Positions 24,945 through 34,046 of a stretch of DNA of 64,000 nt are shown here, piece after piece (the stretch's first letter is position 1; each line of letters opens with the position of its first letter). The notes beneath the pieces were generated by a model. It had not been told where the DNA came from. It did not search any database and saw nothing but the letters and a program-made list of their open reading frames with translations. The DNA lies in contig JBBCHM010000002.1 of assembly GCA_037200045.1 (NCBI GenBank), positions 1,441,779 through 1,505,778 of the forward strand. Reading direction: 5' to 3'. Source of the stretch: Rhizomicrobium sp. GTDB lineage: Bacteria > Pseudomonadota > Alphaproteobacteria > Micropepsales > Micropepsaceae. A program made the translations under genes and the position numbers.

Positions 24945-25616
24945 ATGAACATCATCACCCTTGCACGCGCCGCGCTCCTGGGCGCACTCGGCCTGGTCGT
25001 CGCGGCGATCGGCTTGCCCGCCCAGGCGGGCGTGGCGACCATGGGCGCGGTGCTGCTCGATCCCTTCGATCCGGTGCCGGAGATCCAGTTCCACCATTTC
25101 GGCGGCTATGGCTGCGATTACGGTTGCGGCGGCGGCTATCGCGGCTGCGGCGAGGTCTGCGGCCGAAGCTGCTATGACGGCTGCCGCCGGCACTATTACC
25201 GGCACACCGGCTGCGGCGACGGCTGCCGGCGCTATGTCCGCGACGATTGCGACCGCGATTGCGGCCGCCGCGACTGCCGCGACGATTGCCGGCGTTACGT
25301 CCGCGACGATTGCGACCACGACTGCGACCGCCATGACGGCGACCACGAACATGACGGCCGTCCGCCGGCGCCGCCCTGCGCCAGCGACCACTGCTACGAT
25401 GCCGAGCATTACGAGCGCCGCTGGCGCGACGGCGACCATGTCGGCCAGGAATGGCTCGATCGCGGCACGCGCGAGCGCACCATGCACGACGATCACGGCA
25501 ACTGGTACGGCCATGGCGACACCGATTGGCACGATTATGACGACGCGCCGCCGCCGCCTCCCCCGCCGCCGCCGGACGATCACGATCACGATCACGACCA
25601 TCACGATCGCCATTGA
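24945..25616 (+). CDS. Secreted Cys/His/Asp-rich repeat protein
   Basis: 223 residues after an AAAGGTG ribosome site. Signal peptide about 1-25. The mature chain has a GGYGCDYGCGGGYRGCGEVCG stretch, tandem CRRYVRDDC units with intervening CGRRDC/HDCD, then His/Asp-rich segments and a Pro9 tract before a terminal DHDHDHDHHDRH tail. The density of Cys, His and Asp suggests metal binding and disulfides, but no known family is recognised. Composition is extreme compared with neighbours. Confidence 0.6.
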   Translation: MNIITLARAALLGALGLVVAAIGLPAQAGVATMGAVLLDPFDPVPEIQFHHFGGYGCDYGCGGGYRGCGEVCGRSCYDGCRRHYYRHTGCGDGCRRYVRDDCDRDCGRRDCRDDCRRYVRDDCDHDCDRHDGDHEHDGRPPAPPCASDHCYDAEHYERRWRDGDHVGQEWLDRGTRERTMHDDHGNWYGHGDTDWHDYDDAPPPPPPPPPDDHDHDHDHHDRH

Positions 25617-25706
25617 GACCGCCCCTCCGGGCAGGTAAACGGAAACGTCATTTGCCCCTTGCGCCGTCGGCCACTAGGTTGCCGGCTTCGCGAAAGGGAC
25701 CCGCGC

Positions 25707-26549
25707 ATGCGCTTTCGTCTTCCGTTGCTGGCATTGCTCGTCTGGGTGGCGTCGTTCGAACTGGCCCTCGCCTGGGGCCAGGAAGGCCATTCCATCGTCG
25801 CCGAGATCGCCCAGCGCCGGCTGAGCCCCGCCGCCGCGGCGGATGTCGAGGCCATTCTCGGCAAGGGCCATTCGCTCGCCTCGGTATCGAGTTGGGCCGA
25901 CGACCAGCGCACCGCCCATCCCGACACCTACAACTGGCATTTCGTCGACATCCCTCTCGCCGACCAGACCTACGATCCGGCGACCGAGTGCAAGCCCGAT
26001 CCCAAGGGCGATTGTTCCATCGCCGCGCTCGAGCGCCTCAAGCAGCAGCTTCGCTGCGGCGACACGGCGGCGCGGCTGGACGCGCTGCGCTTCGCCGTCC
26101 ACCTCGTCGGCGACATCCATCAGCCGCTGCACACGGTGGCCGATGCGCGCGGCGGCAACGACATCCCGGTCAAGGTCACCTTCAAGGGCACGGTCTGCAC
26201 CAAGAACTGCGACCTCGACACGAATTTCCACGCGGTATGGGATTCGACGCTGATCCAGCGCACCGTGTGGGCCTGGGGCTCCTATGTCGACAAGCTCGAA
26301 GCCGGCTGGCTGGCGACGCCCGAGGCCGCCGATCCCGCCACCGTCGCGGGCACGCCGACCGACTGGGTGCTGCAGACCCACGCCGCGGCGCAGATCGTGT
26401 GGAACGCCAAGCCGGCGAACAACGTGCTCGACGACGCTTATTTTCAAGCGGTATCGCCGATCCTCGACAAACAGCTCGGCCTCGGCGGCCTGCGCCTGGC
26501 CAAATGGCTGAACGACACGTTCGCCTCGACGGAGTGCACGCCCTCATAA
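25707..26549 (+). CDS. S1/P1-type nuclease
   Basis: 280 residues. Signal peptide ends at about residue 22; the mature protein then begins with Trp23 (WGQEGH), as required because the N-terminal Trp of this family binds zinc. Other zinc ligands occur in the expected blocks: YNWHFVDIP, FAVHLVGDIHQPLH and NFHAVWD. Four cysteines fit the family's disulfides. Secreted enzyme degrading single-stranded nucleic acid, likely for phosphate or nucleoside scavenging. The ATG at 25707 follows AAAGGGA. Confidence 0.92.
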   Translation: MRFRLPLLALLVWVASFELALAWGQEGHSIVAEIAQRRLSPAAAADVEAILGKGHSLASVSSWADDQRTAHPDTYNWHFVDIPLADQTYDPATECKPDPKGDCSIAALERLKQQLRCGDTAARLDALRFAVHLVGDIHQPLHTVADARGGNDIPVKVTFKGTVCTKNCDLDTNFHAVWDSTLIQRTVWAWGSYVDKLEAGWLATPEAADPATVAGTPTDWVLQTHAAAQIVWNAKPANNVLDDAYFQAVSPILDKQLGLGGLRLAKWLNDTFASTECTPS

Positions 26550-27014
26550 CCCCCCGCCACCCCACCGATGTCATGGCCCGCGAATGCGGGCCACCCGGTT
26601 GAGAGCGGTACGCTGTTTGTCGGGTTGGCTGCCGCCAATTTTCCGCGCCGGTGCAATTGTCACCTGGATGGCCAGCATTCGCGGGCCCTGACACCTTTTC
26701 TTTTTTCTCTGAATCGACGGCGCGATACGCAGCTTTAAAAAATTTCCGCGAAACAAAATATCGTTCGCCGCATCGCAACGAAAAAACTTATCCCCGCGAC
26801 AAATTCAAATTCTCCGCGTCCTCCGCGGCTCCGCGTGAATCTCCTGTTGGACAACCGTCTTCAAAATCCTCGCGAGAAAAATTTTCCACGCGCCCTTGAA
26901 CCGAGTCGGTCTACGCACCAAATTCCACATATCCCAACAATCACGTCGAAAGGTTTTCGCGCCTCCGCGCAGAGACCGCTTTCCGCTTCGCCGTCCGGCG
27001 ACGCGAATGGCGCG
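26550..27014. other. 465-bp intergenic region between convergent genes
   Basis: Between the nuclease gene and the convergent SH3 gene. It holds REP pair C, then about 300 bp of lower-GC DNA with a CTCCGCG-CCTCCGCGG-type short repeat (26814-26836) and CGCGCCTCCGCGCAGAG near 26962. I see no gene in it. Confidence 0.6.
26569..26693. repeat. REP/BIME-like paired palindrome C
   Basis: Unit 1 at 26569-26598 (core GGCCCGCGAATGCGGGCC) and an inverted, diverged unit at 26663-26693, separated by 64 nt. The outer CAATTGTCACCTGG matches the spacer edge of copy B (CAGACGTCACCTGG), so the similarity goes beyond the hairpins. Confidence 0.75.
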
Positions 27015-27524
27015 TCATTGGAAGACTTCGCCCGCGTCCACGCCCCAGATGTTCCTCTTGTCGACCCAGCCTTCCGCGCCGGAGACTTCGACGTCGCAGG
27101 CGGACATCTCGCAGGCCTTGAGCCAGGCGACGACGCCGGGCGCCGCATAGGCGACGATCTTGGCTTTCGGGTCGCTGTCGGCGTGCAGCGGGGACTTCGT
27201 GAAGCCGATGAACAGCACGCTGCGCCGGTCGCTCAATTGCGAGCGGTGCATCCAGCCGACCGAACCGTCGACATCCCTGACGCGGCGCCACGCATCGAAG
27301 CTCGCCAGGATCTTCACCGGATAGTCCTTGCGCTTGTAGATCCACAGGATGCGATGCGCATAGGACGGGCCCTGCCGCAGAAAGGCCTGGTCGCGGCGGA
27401 TGCTGGCATAGTGCGGCTGCACCTCGACCGCGTCCGGCGGCGCGGCCGCCGCGGCGCACACCGCGACCAGCAGGGCTGTGACGAAAGACGGAAAGCGCGA
27501 ATCGATTGCCATTCTGGCGTGCAT
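27015..27524 (-). CDS. Secreted bacterial SH3-domain protein
   Basis: 169 residues. Signal peptide about 1-27. Two SH3-like repeats follow: ASIRRDQAFLRQGPSYAHRILWIYKRKDYPVKIL...GWMHRSQL, and LHADSDPKAKIVAYAAPGVVAWLKAC...GWVDKRNIWGV. This matches the COG3807/SH3_4 family of periplasmic proteins common in alphaproteobacteria, thought to bind cell-wall peptide. Two cysteines may pair. Divergent from the B12 riboswitch region. Confidence 0.8.
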   Translation of the reverse strand: MHARMAIDSRFPSFVTALLVAVCAAAAAPPDAVEVQPHYASIRRDQAFLRQGPSYAHRILWIYKRKDYPVKILASFDAWRRVRDVDGSVGWMHRSQLSDRRSVLFIGFTKSPLHADSDPKAKIVAYAAPGVVAWLKACEMSACDVEVSGAEGWVDKRNIWGVDAGEVFQ

Positions 27525-27589
27525 CTTACGGGCGCCCTTCGTCTTTTCGAGGGCGCATCGCCTGCCGATTGACGCGGCGCGGCGAACCG

Positions 27590-27760
27590 ACTTAGGTTCC
27601 CGGCACGCGCTTGGTTTTGGGAACGCGGTTCAACACCGCGGCTGCCCCCGCAACTGTAACCGGCGAGCGGACCGTCCAACGGCCACTGGGATCTCGATCC
27701 CGGGAAGGCGGACGGTAAGCGTTCGAGCCGGAAGCCAGGAGACCTGCCTCGCGCCGTCGT
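27590..27760 (+). promoter_or_regulatory. Cobalamin riboswitch
   Basis: Adenosylcobalamin-type aptamer. Conserved parts in order: GGTTCCCGGC entry, CCGCAACTGTAACCGG, the GCCACTGGGA...CCCGGGAAGGC arm and the B12 box AGCCAGGAGACCTGCC at 27733-27748. It lies in a 381-bp gap upstream of a BtuB-type receptor, so high cobalamin should reduce receptor expression. The expression platform between the box and the ATG at 27906 is not resolved by eye. Confidence 0.95.
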
Positions 27761-27905
27761 CCTGTTTCCGCACGGGGTGTGGCGGGGACTGCGGGGGAAA
27801 CCGCCGTGGCGACAGTTGGAGTCGCACGCGGGGTCCCGTCTCATGGGGAATCGTCTTTTCACGTCGGTACGCCGCGCGCGGCTCCTGAACCCTCAGGAGA
27901 ACGCC

Positions 27906-29852
27906 ATGACCAAGTCCATTCTGCTTTCCACCGCGGCCTGCGCCGCTTTGTTTCTTCCCGCATCCGTCCGGGCCGACACCGCCATAAGCTCGACCGAAAC
28001 GATCGTCGTCAGCGCCACGCGCACCGCGCAGCCGCTCGACGTCACCGGCGCCTCGGTCACCGTGATCGACGCCCAGGACCTTCAGACGCAGCAGACCGTG
28101 GTGCTGACCGACATCCTCAAACAGGTGCCGTCGCTGGTGGTGAACCGCACCGGCGGCGTCGGCCAGACCACGACGGTCTCGCTGCGCGGCGCCGAGCAGG
28201 GCCAGACGGTGGGGCTGATCGACGGCATCCGCATCAACGATCCGTCCGACGTCTCGGAAGGGGCGATCTTCGGCGACGTGCTGGCGAACAACATCCAGCG
28301 GGTGGAGATCCTGCGCGGGCCGCAATCGACGCTCTACGGCAGCGACGCCATCGGCGGCGTGGTCGACATCATCACCAATCGCGGCGGCGACAGGCCCATC
28401 GCGCTGAACGCGACGGCGGAAGGCGGCTCGTTCGGCACCTTCCACGTCAACGCCGCGGCAAACGGCACGACCGGCGATCTCGAATACGGCGTGGGGCTTA
28501 ATTTCTTCACCGAGACCGGCACGCCGGCGGCCGATGTGCGCAACGGCAATCCGGAGAATGACGGCTACACCAATTTCGGCGCCAGCGTGAACACCCGCTA
28601 CCACATCAGCGACACGGTCAGCGCCGATCTGCGCGGCTACTACACCCACGGCCATGCCGCGTTCGACGACAATTTCGGCGGCCCGCCGCTCTACGCCGTC
28701 GCCGATTCCGCCGCCAACAACACCAACGAGCTGAAAGCCGGCTATTTCGGCATCAATGCCGATCTGTTCGGCGGGGTGTTCCACAACCGCCTCGCCGTGA
28801 TCGCCACCGCCGGCGCGCGGCAGTTCTTCGACAGCGCCTTCGACACGATCCACCTGAACTCCGACGATTACGGCAACGCGGTGCGCATCGAATATCAGGG
28901 CGTGGTCGATATCGATCCCGACGACCAGATCACCTTCGGCGCCGAAAGCCAGCGCAGCTCGTTCCGCGGCGACAGCTTCTCCTCCTTCTCGCCGGTTTCG
29001 GTCACCACCGGCGCCGACACGATCACCGGCTATTACCTGCAAGGCCAGACCACCCTGTTCCAGCAGCTCACCCTGACCGGCGGCGTCAGGCTGGACGATG
29101 ACGATAGCTTCGGCGACCACACCTCCTACAAGTTCAACGCGGCCTGGCAGATCCCGGGCCTGGACGCGACGCTGCGCGGCAATGTCGGCAACGGCTTCAA
29201 GGCGCCCAGCCTGTTCCAGCTCTTCTCGACCAACTCCAACCCGATCGACACGCTCAAGCCGGAGACCGCGACCGGCTGGGAAGTCGGCTTCGACAAGCCG
29301 TTCTGGGACGGCCGCGCCAAGGCCTCGCTGACCTATTTCGAGCGCGACACGCACAACCAGATCGATTTCCAGAACTGCTTCTCGGCCGGCGACGCGCCGG
29401 GCTGCCCGTTCCGCCTCGCCGCGTTCGGCTATTACATCAACCTCGACAAGACCCGCGCCCGCGGCGTCGAAGCCGCGCTGGAGGTCAAGCCGACCGACGA
29501 TCTCGACGTCAGCCTGAACTACACCAACATGTCCGCCATCAACACCGTCACGCGGCTCGCCCTGGCGCGCCGGCCGCAGGACCTCGCCAGCGCCGTCGTC
29601 ACCTGGCTGCCCTTCGCGGGCACCAGCCTCGGCGCCTCGCTCACCTATGAGGGCCCGCGCTTCAACGACACGAGCAACTTCACCCGCCTGACCTCGGGCA
29701 CGCTGGTCAACCTGTTCGGTTCCTACGACCTGACCGAGCGCTGGCAGCTTTTCGGCCGCGTCGACAACGTCTTCAACGACCGCACCGAGCAGGTGTCCGG
29801 CTATGGCGTTCCCGGCATCGGCGCCTTCGGCGGCATCCGGCTCACTTTGTAA
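27906..29852 (+). CDS. btuB: TonB-dependent vitamin B12 receptor
   Basis: 648 residues. Signal peptide about 1-22, a plug domain (ETIVVSATRTAQPLDVTGASVTVID...VEILRGPQSTLYGSDAIGGVVDIIT) and a 22-strand-type barrel ending in the aromatic-poor but barrel-like FGGIRLTL. Length fits BtuB (about 600 residues). The cobalamin riboswitch in its leader is the main evidence for the substrate. The ATG follows AGGAG. No btuCDF or cobalamin synthesis genes follow; the next gene is an acyl-CoA carboxylase 53 bp on. Confidence 0.92.
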   Translation: MTKSILLSTAACAALFLPASVRADTAISSTETIVVSATRTAQPLDVTGASVTVIDAQDLQTQQTVVLTDILKQVPSLVVNRTGGVGQTTTVSLRGAEQGQTVGLIDGIRINDPSDVSEGAIFGDVLANNIQRVEILRGPQSTLYGSDAIGGVVDIITNRGGDRPIALNATAEGGSFGTFHVNAAANGTTGDLEYGVGLNFFTETGTPAADVRNGNPENDGYTNFGASVNTRYHISDTVSADLRGYYTHGHAAFDDNFGGPPLYAVADSAANNTNELKAGYFGINADLFGGVFHNRLAVIATAGARQFFDSAFDTIHLNSDDYGNAVRIEYQGVVDIDPDDQITFGAESQRSSFRGDSFSSFSPVSVTTGADTITGYYLQGQTTLFQQLTLTGGVRLDDDDSFGDHTSYKFNAAWQIPGLDATLRGNVGNGFKAPSLFQLFSTNSNPIDTLKPETATGWEVGFDKPFWDGRAKASLTYFERDTHNQIDFQNCFSAGDAPGCPFRLAAFGYYINLDKTRARGVEAALEVKPTDDLDVSLNYTNMSAINTVTRLALARRPQDLASAVVTWLPFAGTSLGASLTYEGPRFNDTSNFTRLTSGTLVNLFGSYDLTERWQLFGRVDNVFNDRTEQVSGYGVPGIGAFGGIRLTL

Positions 29853-29905
29853 GCCTTCGGCGGCCATGGCAGTGTCCGGGGGATCGCCATCCCCCGGACC
29901 TGCCC

Positions 29906-32900
29906 ATGAGCTTCGACAGCATATTGATCGCCAACCGCGGCGAGATCGCGGTGCGCATCGCGCGCGCCGCCGCCGACCTCGGCCTGCGCAGCGTCGCGAT
30001 CTATTCCGACGACGACGCGGCGTCGGCGCATGTGCAGGCGGCGGATTCGGCGCAAGCGCTGGGCGCAAGCGGAACCGCCGCCTATCTCGACATCGCCCGC
30101 GTCATCGCCGCGGCGAAGGCCGGCAAATGCGACGCGATCCATCCGGGCTACGGCTTTTTGAGCGAGAATGCCGAGTTCGCCGCCGACTGCGAGAAAATGG
30201 GCCTGACCTTCATCGGCCCCTCGCCGCATGTGCTGTCGATCTTCGGCGACAAGGCGCGCGCCCGCGCTTTGGCCGAACGCTTCGGCGTGCCGGTGCTGGC
30301 GGGCACGCCGGGACCGGCGAGCCTGGAACAGGTCCGCGAATTCTTTCACGCGACCAACGGCCCGATCATGATCAAGGCCATCGCCGGCGGCGGCGGCCGC
30401 GGCATGCGCGTCGTGACGCGCGACGCCGAGCTCGAAAGCGCCTATCTGCGCTGCCGGTCCGAGGCCCGCGCCTCGTTCGGCAACGGCGCGGTCTATGCCG
30501 AGGCGCTGCTGGCCGAGGCGCGCCATATCGAAGTCCAGGTCGCCGGCGACGGCCGCTCCGCGAGCCATATCTGGGAGCGCGACTGCACCTTGCAGCGGCG
30601 CCACCAGAAGATCGTGGAGATCGCGCCCGCGCCGGGCCTCGACCCGCATCTGCGCCGCCAGCTTTGCGATGCCGCGGTGTGGCTGGCCGACGACGTGAAC
30701 CTGAAGGGACTGGCGACGTTCGAATTCCTGGTCAACCCGCATCCGGCCCGCCACGCCTCCGCCTTCGCCTTCATCGAGGCCAATCCGCGCCTGCAGGTCG
30801 AGCACACCGTCACGGAGGAAATCACCGGCATCGACCTCGTCGGCGTGCAGATCGAGCTGGCGCGCGGCCGCACCCTGCGCGACATCGGCCTGCACCAGGA
30901 CGACGTGCCGGAGCCGCGCGGCTTCGCCGTGCAATTGCGCATCAACATGGAGAAGATCGAAAGCGACGGCACGATCAAGCCCTCGGGCGGAACGCTCGGG
31001 ACCTTCGCGCCGCCTTCGGGCCCCGGCGTGCGCGTCGATACTTACGGCTACGAAGGCTACACGACCAATCCGGCGTTCGACCCGCTGCTCGCCAAGCTGA
31101 TCGTGCACGGTCCCGACTACGTTTCCGCGATGAGCCGCGCCACGCGCGCGCTGAACGAGTTCGCCATCGCCGGCGTCGCGACCAATCTCGGCTTCCTGCA
31201 CGCGCTGATCGAACGCGAAGACGTGCTCGAAGGCCGCACCCATACGCGCTATGTCGAGGAGCACACCGCCGATCTCGTCGCCGCGGCGGCGAACTGGCGG
31301 CCGCAACACGCCGGCGCGGTCGCGGCGCCGCAAGCCGCCGCCGTCGCGCCACGGATCGCCGCCGCGCCGGCCGGCACGGTCGCGGTCTTGGCGCCCATGC
31401 AGGGCAAGATCGTCTCGATCGACGTAAAGCCGGGCGATGTCGTGCGGCAAGGCGCCTCCGTCGCGGTGCTGGAAGCGATGAAGATGGAGCATCTCGTCGC
31501 CGCCGCCCTATCGGGCCGCGTGCATTCGCTCGCCCAGGCGCCGGGCACGGTGGTGTTCGAAGGCGATCCGCTGCTGTTCCTCACGCCGGAAAACGTCGCC
31601 GGCACCGAAGAAACCGAAGCGGCGCAGGCCGATCCGGATTTCATCCGGCCCGACCTTGCGGAGTCGAATGCGCGCCACGCCTTCGGCTATGACGCCAACC
31701 GCCCCGACGCGGTGGCGCGGCGCCGCAAGACCGGCCAGCGCACCGCGCGCGAGAATGTCGAGCAGCTGTGCGATCCGGGCAGTTTCATCGAATACGGCGC
31801 GCTCGCCTTCGCCGCGCAGCGCCGCCGCCGCGAGCTCGACGACCTGATCGCCAACACGCCGGGCGACGGCATCATCACGGGGCTCGGCACCGTCAACGCG
31901 AAGGAATTCGGCGAGGCCAAGGCGCGCTGCGCCGTCATGGCCTACGACTACACCGTGCTGGCCGGCACCCAGGGCGCGATGAACCACAGGAAGAAGGACC
32001 GCCTGCTGACCATCGCCGAGGAATGGAAGCTGCCGGTCGTCTGCTTCGCCGAAGGCGGCGGCGGACGGCCGGGCGACACTGACTTTCCCGGCGTCGCCGG
32101 CCTCGACACGCCCACCTTCCGCCAATACGCCAAGCTCTCCGGCCTGGTGCCGCGCGTCGGGATCAATTCGGGCCGCTGCTTCGCCGGCAATGCCGCGCTG
32201 CTCGGCTGCTCCGACGTGATCATCGCGGCGGCGAATTCGAACATCGGCATGGGCGGGCCGGCAATGATCGAGGGCGGCGGCCTCGGCGTCTACAAGCCCG
32301 AAGAGGTCGGGCCGATGTCGGTCCAGGTGCCGAACGGCGTCGTGGACATCGCGGTCGAGGACGAGATCGAGGCGGTCGAGGTCGCCAGGAAATATCTCGC
32401 CTATTTCCAGGGGCCGCTCACGGCGTGGGACTGCGCCAATCAAAAGGAGCTGCGTCACCTCATTCCGGAGAACAGGCTGCGCGTCTATGACAGCCGCACG
32501 GTGATCGAGACCTTGGCCGACACCGGCAGCGTGCTCGAACTGCGCCGCGATTTCGCGCCGGGCCTGATCACCGCGCTGGTACGGATCGAAGGCGCCCCCT
32601 TCGGCCTGATCGCGAACAATCCGATGGTCCTCGCCGGTGCTATCGACGCGCCTTGCGCCGACAAGGCCGCGCGCTTCCTGCAGCTCTGCGATGCCTTCGG
32701 CCTGCCGATCCTGTCGCTCTGCGATACGCCGGGCTTCATGGTGGGTCCGGAAGCGGAGAAGACCGCGCTGGTCCGCCGTGTCTCGCGCCTGTTCGTGGTC
32801 GGCGGCGCGCTCAGCGTGCCGATCTTCACGGTGGTCTTGCGCAAGGGCTATGGGCTCGGCGCCCAGGCGATGGCGGGCGGCAGTTTCCATGCGCCGTTCT

Positions 32901-33193
32901 TCATCGTCTCATGGCCGACCGGCGAATTCGGCGGCATGGGCCTGGAAGGCGCCGCCCGTCTCGGCTACCGCAAGGAGCTTGAGGCCGAACCGACACCGCA
33001 GGCGCGCGAGGCCTTGTTCAAGAAGCTGGTGGCGCAGAGCTATGCGCGCGGCAAGGCGATCAACATGGCGGCCTATCTGGAGATCGACGACGTGATCGAC
33101 CCGGCCGATACGCGGCGGTGGATCATGCGCGGCTACCGCTCTTTGCCGCCCTGGGATGCGAGCAAGCGGCGGAATTTCGTCGACACGTGGTAG
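29906..33193 (+). CDS. Single-chain acyl-CoA carboxylase (LCC type)
   Basis: 1095 residues combining all activities of a biotin-dependent acyl-CoA carboxylase. Biotin carboxylase at about 1-450 (IANRGEIAVRIARAA, KAIAGGGGRGM, EANPRLQVEHTVTEE). Biotin carrier domain at about 485-560 with the biotinyl Lys526 in EAMKMEH. Carboxyltransferase at about 600-1095 (FAEGGGGRPGDTD, NPMVLAGAIDAPCADKAARF, GYGLGAQAMAGG). This domain order and length match the homohexameric long-chain acyl-CoA carboxylases known from mycobacteria and Rhodopseudomonas. Substrate here is undetermined; such enzymes accept short to long acyl-CoAs. Confidence 0.92.
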   Translation: MSFDSILIANRGEIAVRIARAAADLGLRSVAIYSDDDAASAHVQAADSAQALGASGTAAYLDIARVIAAAKAGKCDAIHPGYGFLSENAEFAADCEKMGLTFIGPSPHVLSIFGDKARARALAERFGVPVLAGTPGPASLEQVREFFHATNGPIMIKAIAGGGGRGMRVVTRDAELESAYLRCRSEARASFGNGAVYAEALLAEARHIEVQVAGDGRSASHIWERDCTLQRRHQKIVEIAPAPGLDPHLRRQLCDAAVWLADDVNLKGLATFEFLVNPHPARHASAFAFIEANPRLQVEHTVTEEITGIDLVGVQIELARGRTLRDIGLHQDDVPEPRGFAVQLRINMEKIESDGTIKPSGGTLGTFAPPSGPGVRVDTYGYEGYTTNPAFDPLLAKLIVHGPDYVSAMSRATRALNEFAIAGVATNLGFLHALIEREDVLEGRTHTRYVEEHTADLVAAAANWRPQHAGAVAAPQAAAVAPRIAAAPAGTVAVLAPMQGKIVSIDVKPGDVVRQGASVAVLEAMKMEHLVAAALSGRVHSLAQAPGTVVFEGDPLLFLTPENVAGTEETEAAQADPDFIRPDLAESNARHAFGYDANRPDAVARRRKTGQRTARENVEQLCDPGSFIEYGALAFAAQRRRRELDDLIANTPGDGIITGLGTVNAKEFGEAKARCAVMAYDYTVLAGTQGAMNHRKKDRLLTIAEEWKLPVVCFAEGGGGRPGDTDFPGVAGLDTPTFRQYAKLSGLVPRVGINSGRCFAGNAALLGCSDVIIAAANSNIGMGGPAMIEGGGLGVYKPEEVGPMSVQVPNGVVDIAVEDEIEAVEVARKYLAYFQGPLTAWDCANQKELRHLIPENRLRVYDSRTVIETLADTGSVLELRRDFAPGLITALVRIEGAPFGLIANNPMVLAGAIDAPCADKAARFLQLCDAFGLPILSLCDTPGFMVGPEAEKTALVRRVSRLFVVGGALSVPIFTVVLRKGYGLGAQAMAGGSFHAPFFIVSWPTGEFGGMGLEGAARLGYRKELEAEPTPQAREALFKKLVAQSYARGKAINMAAYLEIDDVIDPADTRRWIMRGYRSLPPWDASKRRNFVDTW

Positions 33194-33218
33194 GTGATGC
33201 CGCGGCGCCATGGGCCGC

Positions 33219-33848
33219 TCATTTCGCAAGCCGGCCCTTGGGACGTTTTCGATTCTCCAGCGCCGCCCGAAGAATTGCGCGTGCCGTCCACACGATGATC
33301 TTGCGCTGCTCCGGCGGAACGAGAGCGCGCACATCCGCAAGAACGATCAACGCTTCCCAACCGATGACAATCGAGAGAGCCGACACCAGCCTTTCGAATT
33401 CCCTGGAAGAGAGTTCGGCGCGCAATGGCGAGAGCGCCTTCTCGATCCACGCGACGCGGCGATAACCGCGTCGCGGCGTGTCGGGCGCCGCCGGCGTTTC
33501 GATCGTCAGCTTGATAAGCGAGCGACCGAGCGGCAGGGTTACGCGCGCATTCTCGATGATCGCATCGATCATCGCGGTCACGCGTTTTTCCGTGTCTCCC
33601 CCCGGATCGACGAGTTCGAACTCGGCATCGACCGCCTGCTTCGACAGGAGGCCGATTCTCGCATCGGTCAGGAGCTGATCGAGCGTCGGGAAATGCAGAT
33701 AGACCGTGCGGCGCGAAACGCGCGCCGCTTCGACGATCTCGGCCATCGAAGGCGTGACGCCGGACTTCATGAGATCGATCGCGGCGGCGATGATGACGTC
33801 GTGCGTGCGCTGGCGCTGATTGCGCCGGCTCTGCGAACTCCTCGTCAC
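33219..33848 (-). CDS. TetR family transcriptional regulator
   Basis: 209 residues, GTG start after AGAGG. The HTH (about residues 14-62) reads THDVIIAAAIDLMKSGVTPSMAEIVEAARVSRRTVYLHFPTLDQLL. The C-terminal half is unspecific. It converges on the carboxylase gene (25 bp apart) and diverges from an outer-membrane protein gene. An 11-bp inverted repeat between the divergent genes is its probable operator, so the OMP is the likely target. Confidence 0.88.
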   Translation of the reverse strand: MTRSSQSRRNQRQRTHDVIIAAAIDLMKSGVTPSMAEIVEAARVSRRTVYLHFPTLDQLLTDARIGLLSKQAVDAEFELVDPGGDTEKRVTAMIDAIIENARVTLPLGRSLIKLTIETPAAPDTPRRGYRRVAWIEKALSPLRAELSSREFERLVSALSIVIGWEALIVLADVRALVPPEQRKIIVWTARAILRAALENRKRPKGRLAK

Positions 33849-33930
33849 ACGCTGACCTCTCGAACTGACAATGGTTCTGCTTAGCGAGATTCGCCCGGGG
33901 GCGCCAAACCGGCCGCTTGACTTCCGTCTT

Positions 33931-33971
33931 TAAATGCACAAATGTGCCGTAAGTATACTGTTGTGCATTTA
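33931..33971. promoter_or_regulatory. Long inverted repeat between tetR and OMP genes
   Basis: Perfect 11-bp arms TAAATGCACAA (33931-33941) and TTGTGCATTTA (33961-33971). Inside the left half is a second palindrome, GCACA-AA-TGTGC (33936-33947). It lies about 83 bp from the tetR start and 76 bp from the OMP start; likely operator for one or both genes. Confidence 0.55.
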
Positions 33972-34046
33972 ATGGACAAGCTTGCGCACGGGCTGGGTGC
34001 GCGGGGCAGCGGCGGGGGCCGCGCCGCAAACGAAGGAGAAATTGCG

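Noticed and set aside
27630..30068. An 812-codon minus-strand frame over the riboswitch, btuB and carboxylase start
   Set aside because: Covers three well-supported plus-strand features; composition is typical of antisense frames in GC-rich genes.
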